Assembly (NCBI GenBank): GCA_023433265.1
Contig: JAEZDR010000042.1
Coordinates: forward strand, 1-10,908
Length of the DNA stretch: 10,908 nucleotides
Source: Bacteroidota bacterium
GTDB taxonomy: Bacteria > Bacteroidota > Bacteroidia > Chitinophagales > Chitinophagaceae
Direction: 5' to 3'
A program made the translations under genes and the position numbers. Position 1 is the stretch's first letter. Each line of letters opens with the position of its first letter. This document shows, piece after piece, positions 1 to 6,618 of the stretch. Under the pieces are notes generated by a model that saw only the letters and a program-made list of their open reading frames with translations, searched no databases and had not been told where the DNA came from.

Positions 1-413
1 TCGAACTTGCTAACTTTGTAACCAAGGTTAGCAGCATAAGTAAATCCTGAAGTGCTACCACCACCAGATGCAGAGAATGAGCTAAAACCTAATTGTGGCT
101 CAACATAAAAACCGCTGAATGAATGGCGATATCCTACTTTGAAAGGAATCTGACCCATTGCAACGCCTTTAACTTTGAAGCCCATGATGTCTTGCTCTTT
201 ACCAGCATAAGTGATGTAACCCGCAGTTGCAGTGATTGCACTTGATTCGCCGAAGTTGTAAGCATACTTAAGGGTAGCACCAATTCCGAAAGAATTAGAT
301 TTACCGAAGTCGCCCATTGGAAGTGCAGCTTCCAAGCCAGCTCCTAATTCGTGCTGAGCCATTGCAGCCGTACCAAGGAATAATGCAGTTAAGAGTACAA
401 TTGTTCTTTTCAT
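1..413 (-). CDS. Outer-membrane beta-barrel protein, N-terminal part (runs off the window)
   Basis: The reading frame starts at ATG (413-411) and stays open for 137 codons to the window edge, so the C-terminus is missing. The first 19 residues (MKRTIVLLTALFLGTAAMA) are a clear Sec signal peptide with a likely cut before Gln20. The mature part alternates short Gly/aromatic-rich segments such as GIGATLKYAYNFGES, FKVGYRHSFSGFYVEPQLGF and YAANLGYKV, the pattern of transmembrane beta-strands in small Bacteroidota barrel proteins of about 170-220 residues. It probably sits in the outer membrane. Its cargo or partner cannot be told from the sequence. A candidate promoter lies just upstream and no gene is close enough to suggest an operon on the 5' side. 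The barrel class is fairly sure; any specific function would be a guess. Confidence 0.8.
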   Translation of the reverse strand, partial: MKRTIVLLTALFLGTAAMAQHELGAGLEAALPMGDFGKSNSFGIGATLKYAYNFGESSAITATAGYITYAGKEQDIMGFKVKGVAMGQIPFKVGYRHSFSGFYVEPQLGFSSFSASGGGSTSGFTYAANLGYKVSKF

Positions 414-458
414 GGTTTAAGATGTTTTGATTGTTTAAAAAGGTTTTGATTTCTTGCA

Positions 459-488
459 CAAAGAAAAATGAAAAACTGAAACTAACAA
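459..488 (-). promoter_or_regulatory. Candidate Bacteroidota-type promoter for the beta-barrel gene
   Basis: On the minus strand a TTG (488-486) is followed by 19 bp and then TTTCTTTG (466-459). The Bacteroidota primary sigma factor consensus is TTG at -33 and TAnnTTTG at -7. The match has the TTG, the TTTG half and the expected spacing, with T in place of the conserved A. Transcription would start near 453, giving a leader of about 40 nt before the ATG at 413. This is a pattern match only. Confidence 0.45.
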
Positions 489-597
489 ACTTTTTGCGCT
501 GTTTATTAAAGGTTTTCTATTTTAAAGGCAATTTAAAAGGATAAAGTACTCAAGCTAACTATTATTCACATCAATAAAAATTGCTATCAACGATAAA

Positions 598-1095
598 CTA
601 CATGGGATCGTCTGCAGTTGGGCCATACATGCCCGGGAAACGAACGTTAAGCAGCCTGAGGTAAACCGTAAGCTGAGCCCTGTGGTGAATAAGATGGTTC
701 ATACAAAATGAACGAAGCACCGCAGGCTTTGGTTGAGTGAAAAACGTTTGATCGCCGCTGCGCAATGTCCATGTTTTAGAAAGTGTTTCATCACTTGCCT
801 GTTGCAATGCAGCACGCGCACCATCTACCTGCTTGTCAAAAAAGGAGAGTAACTCTTCTGTAGAGGAAGGCTTAAAGGGTTTATAGTTACCGGCCGCAAA
901 ATCAAGTTCATCAGTCGTAAGCGTTACGGCAACCCATCCCGGTATCTCTGCCACATGGGAGGCAAGAGCGCTCAACGAAAAAGATTTCTCATGCGGTTTC
1001 CAGTCAGGGTTGTCGAAAGGTATTACCTGTAACAATTTCCTGGTGCTGGACATTTCCTGTTCGAATTCCTGCAGGAACGCATCAATAAATCTCAT
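598..1095 (-). CDS. DinB/YfiT-like four-helix metalloprotein
   Basis: With the start chosen here (ATG 1095-1093) the product is 165 residues, usual for the DinB superfamily. It carries the expected metal-binding histidines: H47 in an early helix (ALASHVAEIPGW) and H134/H138 in NHLIHHRAQL. The C-terminal FPGMYGPTADD tail is typical of the group. Family members are small helical-bundle proteins, some of them thiol-dependent transferases or damage-inducible proteins; most have no known substrate. An in-frame ATG at 1131 would add 12 residues (MNAYISTLKTTI) before the usual N-terminus. The internal start is preferred because it begins directly at the first helix and has an A-rich upstream stretch. 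The gene diverges from recA, but that alone is not evidence of a DNA-damage role. The fold is sure; the function is not. Confidence 0.88.
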   Translation of the reverse strand: MRFIDAFLQEFEQEMSSTRKLLQVIPFDNPDWKPHEKSFSLSALASHVAEIPGWVAVTLTTDELDFAAGNYKPFKPSSTEELLSFFDKQVDGARAALQQASDETLSKTWTLRSGDQTFFTQPKPAVLRSFCMNHLIHHRAQLTVYLRLLNVRFPGMYGPTADDPM

Positions 1096-1269
1096 GATAG
1101 TTGTTTTAAGGGTGCTAATGTAAGCATTCATTTAAAGAATTTATTATGCTTAAACCCGGCAGATAGAAAGGACTGGAAAGCATAAAAAGTGGATAAATAA
1201 TTTACCTAAATATTTTAGCATGGAGTACGGAAATGTATTACCTTGCAGCTATAAGAAACTATTATTGAT

Positions 1270-2268
1270 ATGTCAAATGCAGAAAAGCTAAAAGCGCTAA
1301 AACTAACTATAGATAAGATAGACAAGGATTTTGGAAAGGGCAGCGTGATGATGATGAATGAAAGGGCAGAGCGCGAACAGGAAGTAATCTCTACCGGTTC
1401 AATTGGATTAGATGCTGCTCTTGGAATTGGCGGTTTACCGAAAGGCAGAATAGTAGAAATATATGGCCCTGAATCCTCAGGTAAAACTACCATCGCAATC
1501 CATGTAATAGCAGAAGCTCAGAAGAAGGGTGGCATTTGCGCAATCATAGATGCTGAACACGCTTTTGATAGCTCGTATGCGCAACGCCTTGGTGTAGATG
1601 TAGACAACCTGCTTATATCTCAACCAGACTATGGAGAACAGGCTTTAGAGATCGCTGACCGCCTGATATTATCCGGTGCTGTAGATGTTGTGGTAATCGA
1701 CTCTGTAGCTGCCCTTGTACCCAAAGGCGAGCTTGAAGGTGAGATGGGTGATAGCAAAATGGGCTTACAAGCCAGGTTAATGAGCCAGGCCCTACGTAAG
1801 CTTACAGCTACTATTAACAAGACAAATACAATATGCATCTTCATTAACCAGCTAAGGGAGAAGATAGGTGTTATGTTTGGTAATCCTGAAACAACCACTG
1901 GTGGTAATGCGCTGAAGTTTTACTCTTCAGTAAGGCTGGACATCAGGAGAAATGCACAGATTAAGGATGGTGACGAAGCTGTAGGTAACCGCGTTAAGGT
2001 AAAAGTGGTAAAGAACAAAGTGGCACCTCCATTCAGGGCGGCAGAGTTCGACATTATATTTGGCGAGGGCATAAGCAAAGTGGGTGAGATAATAGATATG
2101 GGTGTAGAACTGGGAATTGTTCAGAAAAGCGGCAGTTGGTTTAGCTACGATTCCAATAAGCTTGGACAAGGCAGGGATGCTGTTAAACAACTAATGCTGG
2201 ATAATCCTGAAATGGCTAATGAAATAGAAGCAAAAATAAGGGCTAAAATAAACGAAGCACAGGCGTAA
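1270..2268 (+). CDS. recA: RecA recombinase
   Basis: RecA forms ATP-dependent filaments on single-stranded DNA, pairs homologous strands in recombinational repair, and triggers LexA self-cleavage where an SOS system exists. The 332-residue protein aligns along the whole family core. It has Walker A GPESSGKT (66-73), the catalytic glutamate E96 in DAEHA, Walker B VVVID ending at D144, loop L1 around EGEMGDSKMGL (156-166), Q194 in FINQLREKIG, and loop L2 with FGNPETTTGGNALKF (203-217). These positions match E. coli numbering. Position 163 is Lys where E. coli has His. The protein ends at KINEAQA, without the long acidic C-terminal tail of the 352-residue E. coli protein. The gene stands alone on the plus strand, divergent from the DinB-like gene, and ends at an intrinsic terminator. 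I found no convincing TTG/TAnnTTTG promoter or recognisable SOS box in the 174 bp upstream. Confidence 0.99.
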   Translation: MSNAEKLKALKLTIDKIDKDFGKGSVMMMNERAEREQEVISTGSIGLDAALGIGGLPKGRIVEIYGPESSGKTTIAIHVIAEAQKKGGICAIIDAEHAFDSSYAQRLGVDVDNLLISQPDYGEQALEIADRLILSGAVDVVVIDSVAALVPKGELEGEMGDSKMGLQARLMSQALRKLTATINKTNTICIFINQLREKIGVMFGNPETTTGGNALKFYSSVRLDIRRNAQIKDGDEAVGNRVKVKVVKNKVAPPFRAAEFDIIFGEGISKVGEIIDMGVELGIVQKSGSWFSYDSNKLGQGRDAVKQLMLDNPEMANEIEAKIRAKINEAQA

Positions 2269-2296
2269 AAATAGTTTTGTTGGGCTTAGTAAGCAC

Positions 2297-2329
2297 GCCA
2301 TCCTGTATATGCAGGATGGCTTTTTATTT
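2297..2329 (+). terminator. Rho-independent terminator of recA
   Basis: A perfect 9-bp stem, GCCATCCTG (2297-2305) with CAGGATGGC (2312-2320), encloses the 6-nt loop TATATG and is followed at once by TTTTTATTT. It lies 28 bp after the recA stop codon. On the minus strand the hairpin is not followed by a T-run, so it should act in the recA direction only and not on the convergent acetyltransferase gene. Confidence 0.92.
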
Positions 2330-2342
2330 ACCAGTCTTTTGA

Positions 2343-2846
2343 CTACCATGCTCTAAGCTTGACCCAAATATAATCGTCCATCAAAACGTTGTTCTTAAAG
2401 ACGGCTTTACGGCGTACCCCTTCCAGGTAATAGCCGTTTTTTTCAAGGACTGCCATAGACGCTTTGTTGCTTTCAAACACTTCGCCGTACAGCCGCACAA
2501 TATCGAAATAATAAAATGTGTATTCAGTCATTTGCCGCACAGCTTCGGTACCGATGCCTATGCCCCAATAAGGTTCCCCTATCCAATAAGAAATTTCAGC
2601 GCTTTTAATATAGACATCCGGGTTGATTGCTATACCAATACCGCCCACTGCTGCACCATTATAGTCAATGGCCATATTTGTCAGCGGCTGAGTATCCACA
2701 ACTGAGGTCAACCAGGCAGTAGCAACTTCTTCAGTATAGGGGTGAGGAAAGTAATTCCGCAGATTGTTCCAGATATTGATGTTGTTTGCGTACAGTACAA
2801 GGTTTGGAAGATCATTCCAGGCCCAGGGCCTTATTGTTACAGCCAT
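2343..2846 (-). CDS. GNAT-family N-acetyltransferase (RimJ/RimL-like)
   Basis: This 167-residue protein has the layout of the Acetyltransf_3 branch of GNAT enzymes, which move an acetyl group from acetyl-CoA to an amine such as a protein N-terminus or a small molecule. NYFPHPYTEE (31-40) is the common N-terminal signature. The acetyl-CoA pyrophosphate loop is in YWGIGIGTEAVRQ (93-105), and ESNKASMAVLEKNGY (125-139) is the usual RimJ/RimL C-terminal motif. The substrate cannot be predicted. It lies 100 bp downstream of the ABC ATPase gene on the same strand. In that gap a TTG (2890-2888) and TATCTTGC (2869-2862) are 18 bp apart, a poor promoter match, so independent expression is possible but unproven. 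It converges on recA. Confidence 0.9.
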   Translation of the reverse strand: MAVTIRPWAWNDLPNLVLYANNINIWNNLRNYFPHPYTEEVATAWLTSVVDTQPLTNMAIDYNGAAVGGIGIAINPDVYIKSAEISYWIGEPYWGIGIGTEAVRQMTEYTFYYFDIVRLYGEVFESNKASMAVLEKNGYYLEGVRRKAVFKNNVLMDDYIWVKLRAW

Positions 2847-2946
2847 AGCTGTTGTTTAGCAGCAAGATACTAATAAAGAGATAGAACCAACGGTTAGCTT
2901 AGGTCCGTTATCCCTCAGGAAATAATAATTAATGTAGCTTCAACTA

Positions 2947-3570
2947 TCAAGCGGATTTGAAGTCCATGATGGACAGCTTGTGTTCACAGAAATCGTATTC
3001 ATTTACATCGTTGCTACTAACTACTACCGTTCTGTTTGTACAATAGGTTTCCACCAGTTTGTGGTACAAGGCAAAGCCGGGCTTATCAAGGTTGGTACAG
3101 GGCTCATCGAGCAGGACAATCGGTACGTTTGAGAAAATTGCCTGCGCAAGTTTTAATCTTTGCTTCATGCCGCTACTGTAAAACCTAACTTGCTTGTGAA
3201 GCGCTTTAGCCAAATCTATCTGCGCGAGGATTTCTGCTATAGTGATAGACGGTAACAAAGGTTTAAACACCGCATGGAACTGCAGAAATTCTGTGGCCGT
3301 CATTTCTTCAACAAGTTCAAGGTAAGGCGCTGCTATTGACACATGCTGGAACACACTTTCCGGGTCGATTGAATGATTGCCATTATACCATGTAATATCA
3401 CCCTCGCTATAGGACAGGCTGCCGGCAAGTACTTGTAGTAATGTGCTTTTACCGGAACCATTCGGGCCGATGATAGCATAGGTGTTACCTGGGAGAAATT
3501 TGTAATTGAGCGACCTAAAAATCCAGTCCCTGTTGAAACGTTTGCCTGTATCGTTTAGTTCGATAGTCAA
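2947..3570 (-). CDS. Single-domain ABC ATPase with atypical Q- and H-loops
   Basis: A 207-residue nucleotide-binding domain with no membrane segments, presumably a cytosolic subunit or soluble ABC protein. Walker A is GPNGSGKST (35-43), the ABC signature is YSSGMKQR (131-138), and Walker B is IVLLDEP (151-157) with the catalytic E156 and D-loop NLD (160-162). The usual Q-loop Gln is missing; Ala81/Pro82 of AAPYLELVEE occupy that area. The switch His is replaced by Asn187 (VVVSSND). The start must be TTG (3570-3568): an in-frame stop lies shortly upstream without an ATG, and the first internal ATG is residue 90, past Walker A. It follows lpxA by 29 bp and is probably co-transcribed with the lpx genes. 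No permease gene is nearby, so the partner is unknown. A link to envelope lipid transport is only inferred from position. Confidence 0.87.
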   Translation of the reverse strand: MTIELNDTGKRFNRDWIFRSLNYKFLPGNTYAIIGPNGSGKSTLLQVLAGSLSYSEGDITWYNGNHSIDPESVFQHVSIAAPYLELVEEMTATEFLQFHAVFKPLLPSITIAEILAQIDLAKALHKQVRFYSSGMKQRLKLAQAIFSNVPIVLLDEPCTNLDKPGFALYHKLVETYCTNRTVVVSSNDVNEYDFCEHKLSIMDFKSA

Positions 3571-3599
3571 AGTATGGGTAACAGGTGGTTAGATACCTG

Positions 3600-4397
3600 T
3601 TAGTCCTCGTCAACATTTGATTTTACAAACCGTTTAATTACACCCCTTCCGCTTTCGCGAATAAAAGTTACGATTTCGTCGCGCTCGTCGCTGGCAGGCA
3701 GCTCTTCCTCAATGTACTCAAGCGCCTGGCTAACGTTCATTCCTTTATTATAAATGATACGGTAAATGTCGAGAATGTGATTGATCTTATCTATGCTAAA
3801 ACCCCGCCTCTTTAAGCCCACACTATTTACTCCACCATAACTTAATGGCGTTCTCACCGCCTTAATATAAGGTGGAACATCTTTACTTACAAGGCTACCG
3901 CCAGCAATAAAGGAGTGCTGGCCGATATTTACAAACTGGTGTATAGCACATACGCCTGCTACCCAGCTATAAGCACCCATTGTAACGTGGCCGGCCATCT
4001 GGCTATTGTTGCTCATAACGCAGTTGTCGCCAACAATACAATCATGCGCAATATGGCAATAGGCCATAATCAGGCAATTGTTGCCAACGATAGTTTTGCC
4101 CCTGTCAACGGTGCCTCTGTTAATGGTAACAAATTCACGTATTACTGTATTATCCCCTATTTCCACGCTGGTTTTTTCACCGGCAAACTTCATGTCTTGT
4201 GGAATGGCGGCTATAACGGCCCCTGGAAAGATTCTGCAATTCTTTCCAATACGCGCACCTTCCATAATGGTTACGTTGCTGCCAATCCAGGTGCCTTCGC
4301 CTATCTCTACGTCCTGGTGAATAACAGTAAAAGGATCAACCTTCACGTTTTGCGCAAGCTTTGCGTTTGGATGAATATAGGTATGTGGGTGAATCAT
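3600..4397 (-). CDS. lpxA: LpxA, acyl-ACP--UDP-N-acetylglucosamine O-acyltransferase
   Basis: LpxA performs the first step of lipid A synthesis in the cytosol, moving a 3-hydroxyacyl chain from acyl carrier protein to the 3-OH of UDP-GlcNAc. The 265-residue protein begins with hexapeptide repeats of a left-handed beta-helix (for example IGEGTWIGSNVTIMEGARIG). It has the diagnostic AAIPQDMKFAGE (63-74) and the catalytic histidine H118 in HIAHDC (E. coli H125), and ends in a helical C-terminal domain beginning near GLKRRGFS. By alignment G166 corresponds to E. coli G173, the acyl-chain ruler residue; a glycine there fits use of long hydroxyacyl chains. It lies 68 bp after lpxC-fabZ and 29 bp before the ABC ATPase on the same strand, which suggests one transcript. 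Confidence 0.97.
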   Translation of the reverse strand: MIHPHTYIHPNAKLAQNVKVDPFTVIHQDVEIGEGTWIGSNVTIMEGARIGKNCRIFPGAVIAAIPQDMKFAGEKTSVEIGDNTVIREFVTINRGTVDRGKTIVGNNCLIMAYCHIAHDCIVGDNCVMSNNSQMAGHVTMGAYSWVAGVCAIHQFVNIGQHSFIAGGSLVSKDVPPYIKAVRTPLSYGGVNSVGLKRRGFSIDKINHILDIYRIIYNKGMNVSQALEYIEEELPASDERDEIVTFIRESGRGVIKRFVKSNVDED

Positions 4398-4465
4398 GTG
4401 TTTCCTAAGCTGGGTAAAGTGGCTGTAACCACCGGGTAAAATTATATCTATTAAGTAAAACTCCG

Positions 4466-5872
4466 TCAGTTGGATTTCACAATCTGCGCTACGAGGTCAG
4501 CTTCTGTAGCTACTTTCCCTGCTACGTACACAGTGCCCTTCATTTCACAAATGCCCCGGCGGATGGGCGCAGTAAGCTCCATTTTTAATATCATTGTATC
4601 TCCGGGTTTGACCATTTGCTTGAACTTGCAATTATTAATTTTCAAAAAGTAGGTATCAAACTTTCCTTCCTTCATACTATTTATTGCAAGTATGCCCCCC
4701 GTTTGGGCTAGCGCTTCTATTTGCAGTACACCCGGCATAACGGGGTTTCCCGGAAAATGGCCCTGGAAAAACCACTCATTGAATGTTACATTTTTAATAC
4801 CCACAATATAAGTATCCGTAAGCTCAATGATTTTATCAACTAAAAGAAAAGGAAAGCGGTGAGGAAGGGTCTTTTCTATGTAATCGGAAGAAAAGACAGC
4901 AGGCTGCGCCGGATTGTACACGGGAACATCCTTTACGTGTTTATTCTTCTTGATATACTGCTTGATCTTTTTGGCAAACTCCACATTGGTACTATGACCA
5001 GGCCTGTTTGCAATGATGCGGGCCTTGATAGGGTAGCCTATAAGGGCCAGATCCCCAATCACGTCAAGCAACTTATGGCGGGCAGGTTCATTTGGAAAAC
5101 GAAGTTCAAGATTGTTGAGGTACCCTTCACTTTTTACCTCGATGTTATCCCGCTTAAAGGCCTTTGCCAGTCTTTCCTTTTCTGCTTCTGTTACCGGCCT
5201 GTCCACAACAACGATTGCATTATTGATGTCGCCACCCTTGATAAGGTTATGGTCAAGTAACATTTCAAGTTCGTGAAGAAAGCAGAAGGTGCGGCAGGGT
5301 GCAATTTCTTCTTTAAAGCTGCTCATTCGCTTCAAACCAGCGTGTTGCGTACCTAAAACAGGGCTATTAAAATCAATTAGTGTAGTTATTTGGTAGTCAA
5401 CAGCAGGCAAGGCAACCATCTCTACTCTCTTTACCTCATCGTAATGGTATATATTTTCATCAATGCTATACCAGGCTTTGGCGGCATCCTGTTCTGCTAC
5501 GCCAGCCTCTTCAATTAGATTGATAAAGGGCTCAGAACTTCCATCCATTATTGGAATCTCCGGGCCATTTAACTCAATCAATGCGTTATCAATACCCATT
5601 CCTACCAATGCTGCAAGAATGTGTTCTACCGTGCTAACCTTAGCATCACCCACCTGGAGAGTAGTTCCCCGGCTGGTGTCTGTAACAAGGTCACAATCAG
5701 CTTTTATCACAGGTTTACCGGGAAGATCTGTACGCTGAAACTGAATACCGAATCCAGGGTTGGCCGGAAGCATCTTCATGTCCACCATAATTCCGGTATG
5801 GAGGCCCGTTCCGGAGATACTTACATTCGATTTTAGCGTGTGTTGCCTATCAGGATTAAACTTCATGTCCAT
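4466..5872 (-). CDS. lpxC/fabZ: LpxC-FabZ fusion: UDP-3-O-acyl-GlcNAc deacetylase / 3-hydroxyacyl-ACP dehydratase
   Basis: This bifunctional cytosolic enzyme is typical of Bacteroidota. The N-terminal half (about 1-310) is the zinc deacetylase that commits the pathway to lipid A: SGTGLHTG near the start, zinc ligand H84 in STVEHILAAL, H266 and D270 in RHKLLDVIGD, and H293 in RPGHSTNV. The C-terminal half (about 325-468) is the FabZ hot-dog dehydratase: LPHRFPFLLVDKI, then GHFPGNPVMPGVLQIEALAQ with catalytic H382 and E396. The frame is open back to 5950, but the extra residues include the translation of a GC-rich hairpin and lie outside the family N-terminus. ATG 5872 (MDMKFNPD) is therefore preferred, giving 468 residues; ATG 5866 is equally possible. 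The fusion ties the dehydratase to the lipid A committed step. lpxD, often next to these genes, is not in the window. Confidence 0.96.
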   Translation of the reverse strand: MDMKFNPDRQHTLKSNVSISGTGLHTGIMVDMKMLPANPGFGIQFQRTDLPGKPVIKADCDLVTDTSRGTTLQVGDAKVSTVEHILAALVGMGIDNALIELNGPEIPIMDGSSEPFINLIEEAGVAEQDAAKAWYSIDENIYHYDEVKRVEMVALPAVDYQITTLIDFNSPVLGTQHAGLKRMSSFKEEIAPCRTFCFLHELEMLLDHNLIKGGDINNAIVVVDRPVTEAEKERLAKAFKRDNIEVKSEGYLNNLELRFPNEPARHKLLDVIGDLALIGYPIKARIIANRPGHSTNVEFAKKIKQYIKKNKHVKDVPVYNPAQPAVFSSDYIEKTLPHRFPFLLVDKIIELTDTYIVGIKNVTFNEWFFQGHFPGNPVMPGVLQIEALAQTGGILAINSMKEGKFDTYFLKINNCKFKQMVKPGDTMILKMELTAPIRRGICEMKGTVYVAGKVATEADLVAQIVKSN

Positions 5873-5919
5873 TGATTCGGTACTTTTTAAGAGGTCTTGG
5901 TTGTAATATATATAACTAA

Positions 5920-5940
5920 GCCCCGCCTTTAAGCGGGGGC
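5920..5940. other. GC-rich hairpin in the lpxC-fabZ leader
   Basis: CCCCGC (5921-5926) pairs with GCGGGG (5933-5938) across the loop CTTTAA, and the outer G5920-C5940 can pair around a bulged G. It stands out from the AT-rich sequence around it. Neither strand has a T-run after the stem, so it is not a standard intrinsic terminator. It overlaps the end of the candidate lpxC promoter box. It might be a regulatory stem or a short dispersed repeat. Confidence 0.5.
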
Positions 5941-5947
5941 AAAAATA
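5940..5947 (-). promoter_or_regulatory. Candidate -7 promoter box for lpxC-fabZ
   Basis: On the minus strand TATTTTTG (5947-5940), followed by C, fits the Bacteroidota -7 consensus TAnnTTTG exactly. There is no TTG at the expected 19-20 bp upstream, where the sequence reads about GACGC. Transcription would begin near 5936, inside the hairpin at 5920-5940, with a leader of about 65 nt to the ATG at 5872. The box match is good; the missing -33 element limits confidence. Confidence 0.4.
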
Positions 5948-5950
5948 CAA

Positions 5951-5980
5951 TTTGGAAAATAAAGCGTCTTTTAGCCTTAT
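5951..5980 (-). terminator. Weak terminator-like hairpin after the TPR gene
   Basis: On the minus strand ATAAGGC (5980-5974) can pair with GCTTTAT (5965-5959) with one G-U pair and an 8-nt loop, followed by TTTCC. The stem is AT-rich and the T-run short. It lies 23 bp past the stop codon of the TPR gene, the right place to end the cluster's transcript, but it is a weak match. Confidence 0.25.
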
Positions 5981-6003
5981 CGGTGCCTGTTTATGCCGAA
6001 GAG

Positions 6004-6618
6004 CTATTTAACCTTGCCAAGACCTTCCAGGGAGGATGTATCCCCCGGTTTAATGAGCAAAGCTTTCTGAAATACCTTCTTTGCATCATTGTTTCTTCCA
6101 AGGTTTAGGTAAGTCCAGGCGAGCATATGGTTGCTTTCGTAGTCAAAAGGATACAGGTTTACAATTTTCTCGAAGTACTTGATTGCCTGCTGGTATTTTT
6201 TTCGATTGTAGAGGATTACCCCCGCCCAGTAGTTTGCAAAAGTATTTTGAGGATCTATTTTCAAAATCTCTTCATATTGCTGCAACACCTTGTCCCAGCT
6301 TTCCAGTGCAGACAAGCTCTTGACTATCCCTAAACGGGCTTCAATAGCATAGGGTTTGCTGTTAATTGCCTGCTGATAGGAGGTAACGCTCTGCGTGTAG
6401 TTCTTATTCAGGTACTGAAGATATCCCAAACGGGCGTTCACCTCGTAGGAATCATCGTTTGTTTTTGATAGCACCGATATTGCCTCGGCGTAGCGTTTAT
6501 TGTATTCGTGTACATAGCTTTCCTGGAAGGCTCTTAACAGGACATCTTGTTGCCCCTGAACTGTGAGAAAACCAAATAAACCAATACATGCAACAGCAAT
6601 AATTTTTAAAGTACCCAT
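6004..6618 (-). CDS. Secreted tetratricopeptide (TPR) repeat protein
   Basis: A 204-residue protein with a hydrophobic N-terminal signal (MGTLKIIAVACIGLFGFLTVQG) and a likely cut before QQ at 23-24. C11 is inside the hydrophobic core and is not a convincing lipobox, so a soluble periplasmic form is most likely. The rest is almost all TPR helices: repeats near 34-55 (degenerate), 57-90, 91-124, 125-158 and 159-192, with the usual ending as in YEEILKIDPQN and FEKIVNLYPFD. TPR superhelices bind other proteins and have no catalytic residues. Its ATG overlaps the end of the upstream barrel gene by 13 nt and is preceded by GGGAGGA (6630-6624), a strong Shine-Dalgarno match that is unusual here. It is probably translated by coupling and may act with the barrel protein. 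The partner is unknown. Confidence 0.88.
   Translation of the reverse strand: MGTLKIIAVACIGLFGFLTVQGQQDVLLRAFQESYVHEYNKRYAEAISVLSKTNDDSYEVNARLGYLQYLNKNYTQSVTSYQQAINSKPYAIEARLGIVKSLSALESWDKVLQQYEEILKIDPQNTFANYWAGVILYNRKKYQQAIKYFEKIVNLYPFDYESNHMLAWTYLNLGRNNDAKKVFQKALLIKPGDTSSLEGLGKVK

Noticed and set aside
1132..1269. Promoter or SOS box for recA
   Set aside because: No TTG/TAnnTTTG pair at proper spacing and no clear inverted repeat was found, so none is reported.
1629..2190. Minus-strand open frames opposite recA
   Set aside because: RecA is intact and highly conserved here; the opposite frames show no family features.
3915..4439. Plus-strand open frame of 174 codons opposite lpxA
   Set aside because: The opposite strand holds a full LpxA with catalytic motifs. 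The plus-strand translation has no domain-like features and its openness follows from the lpxA codon pattern.
4398..4465. Hairpin GTGG...CCAC between lpxC-fabZ and lpxA
   Set aside because: Only four or five pairs including a wobble, with no T-run; expected by chance.
5920..5940. Intrinsic terminator
   Set aside because: The stem is strong, but neither strand has a T-run after it.
5873..5950. N-terminal extension of LpxC-FabZ by 26 residues
   Set aside because: The added residues translate the GC-rich hairpin and the likely promoter-proximal leader, and lie outside the family N-terminus.
6606..6618. Possible frameshift joining the barrel and TPR genes
   Set aside because: Each protein has its own signal peptide and a complete domain, so the overlap is a normal coupled junction and not a broken gene.
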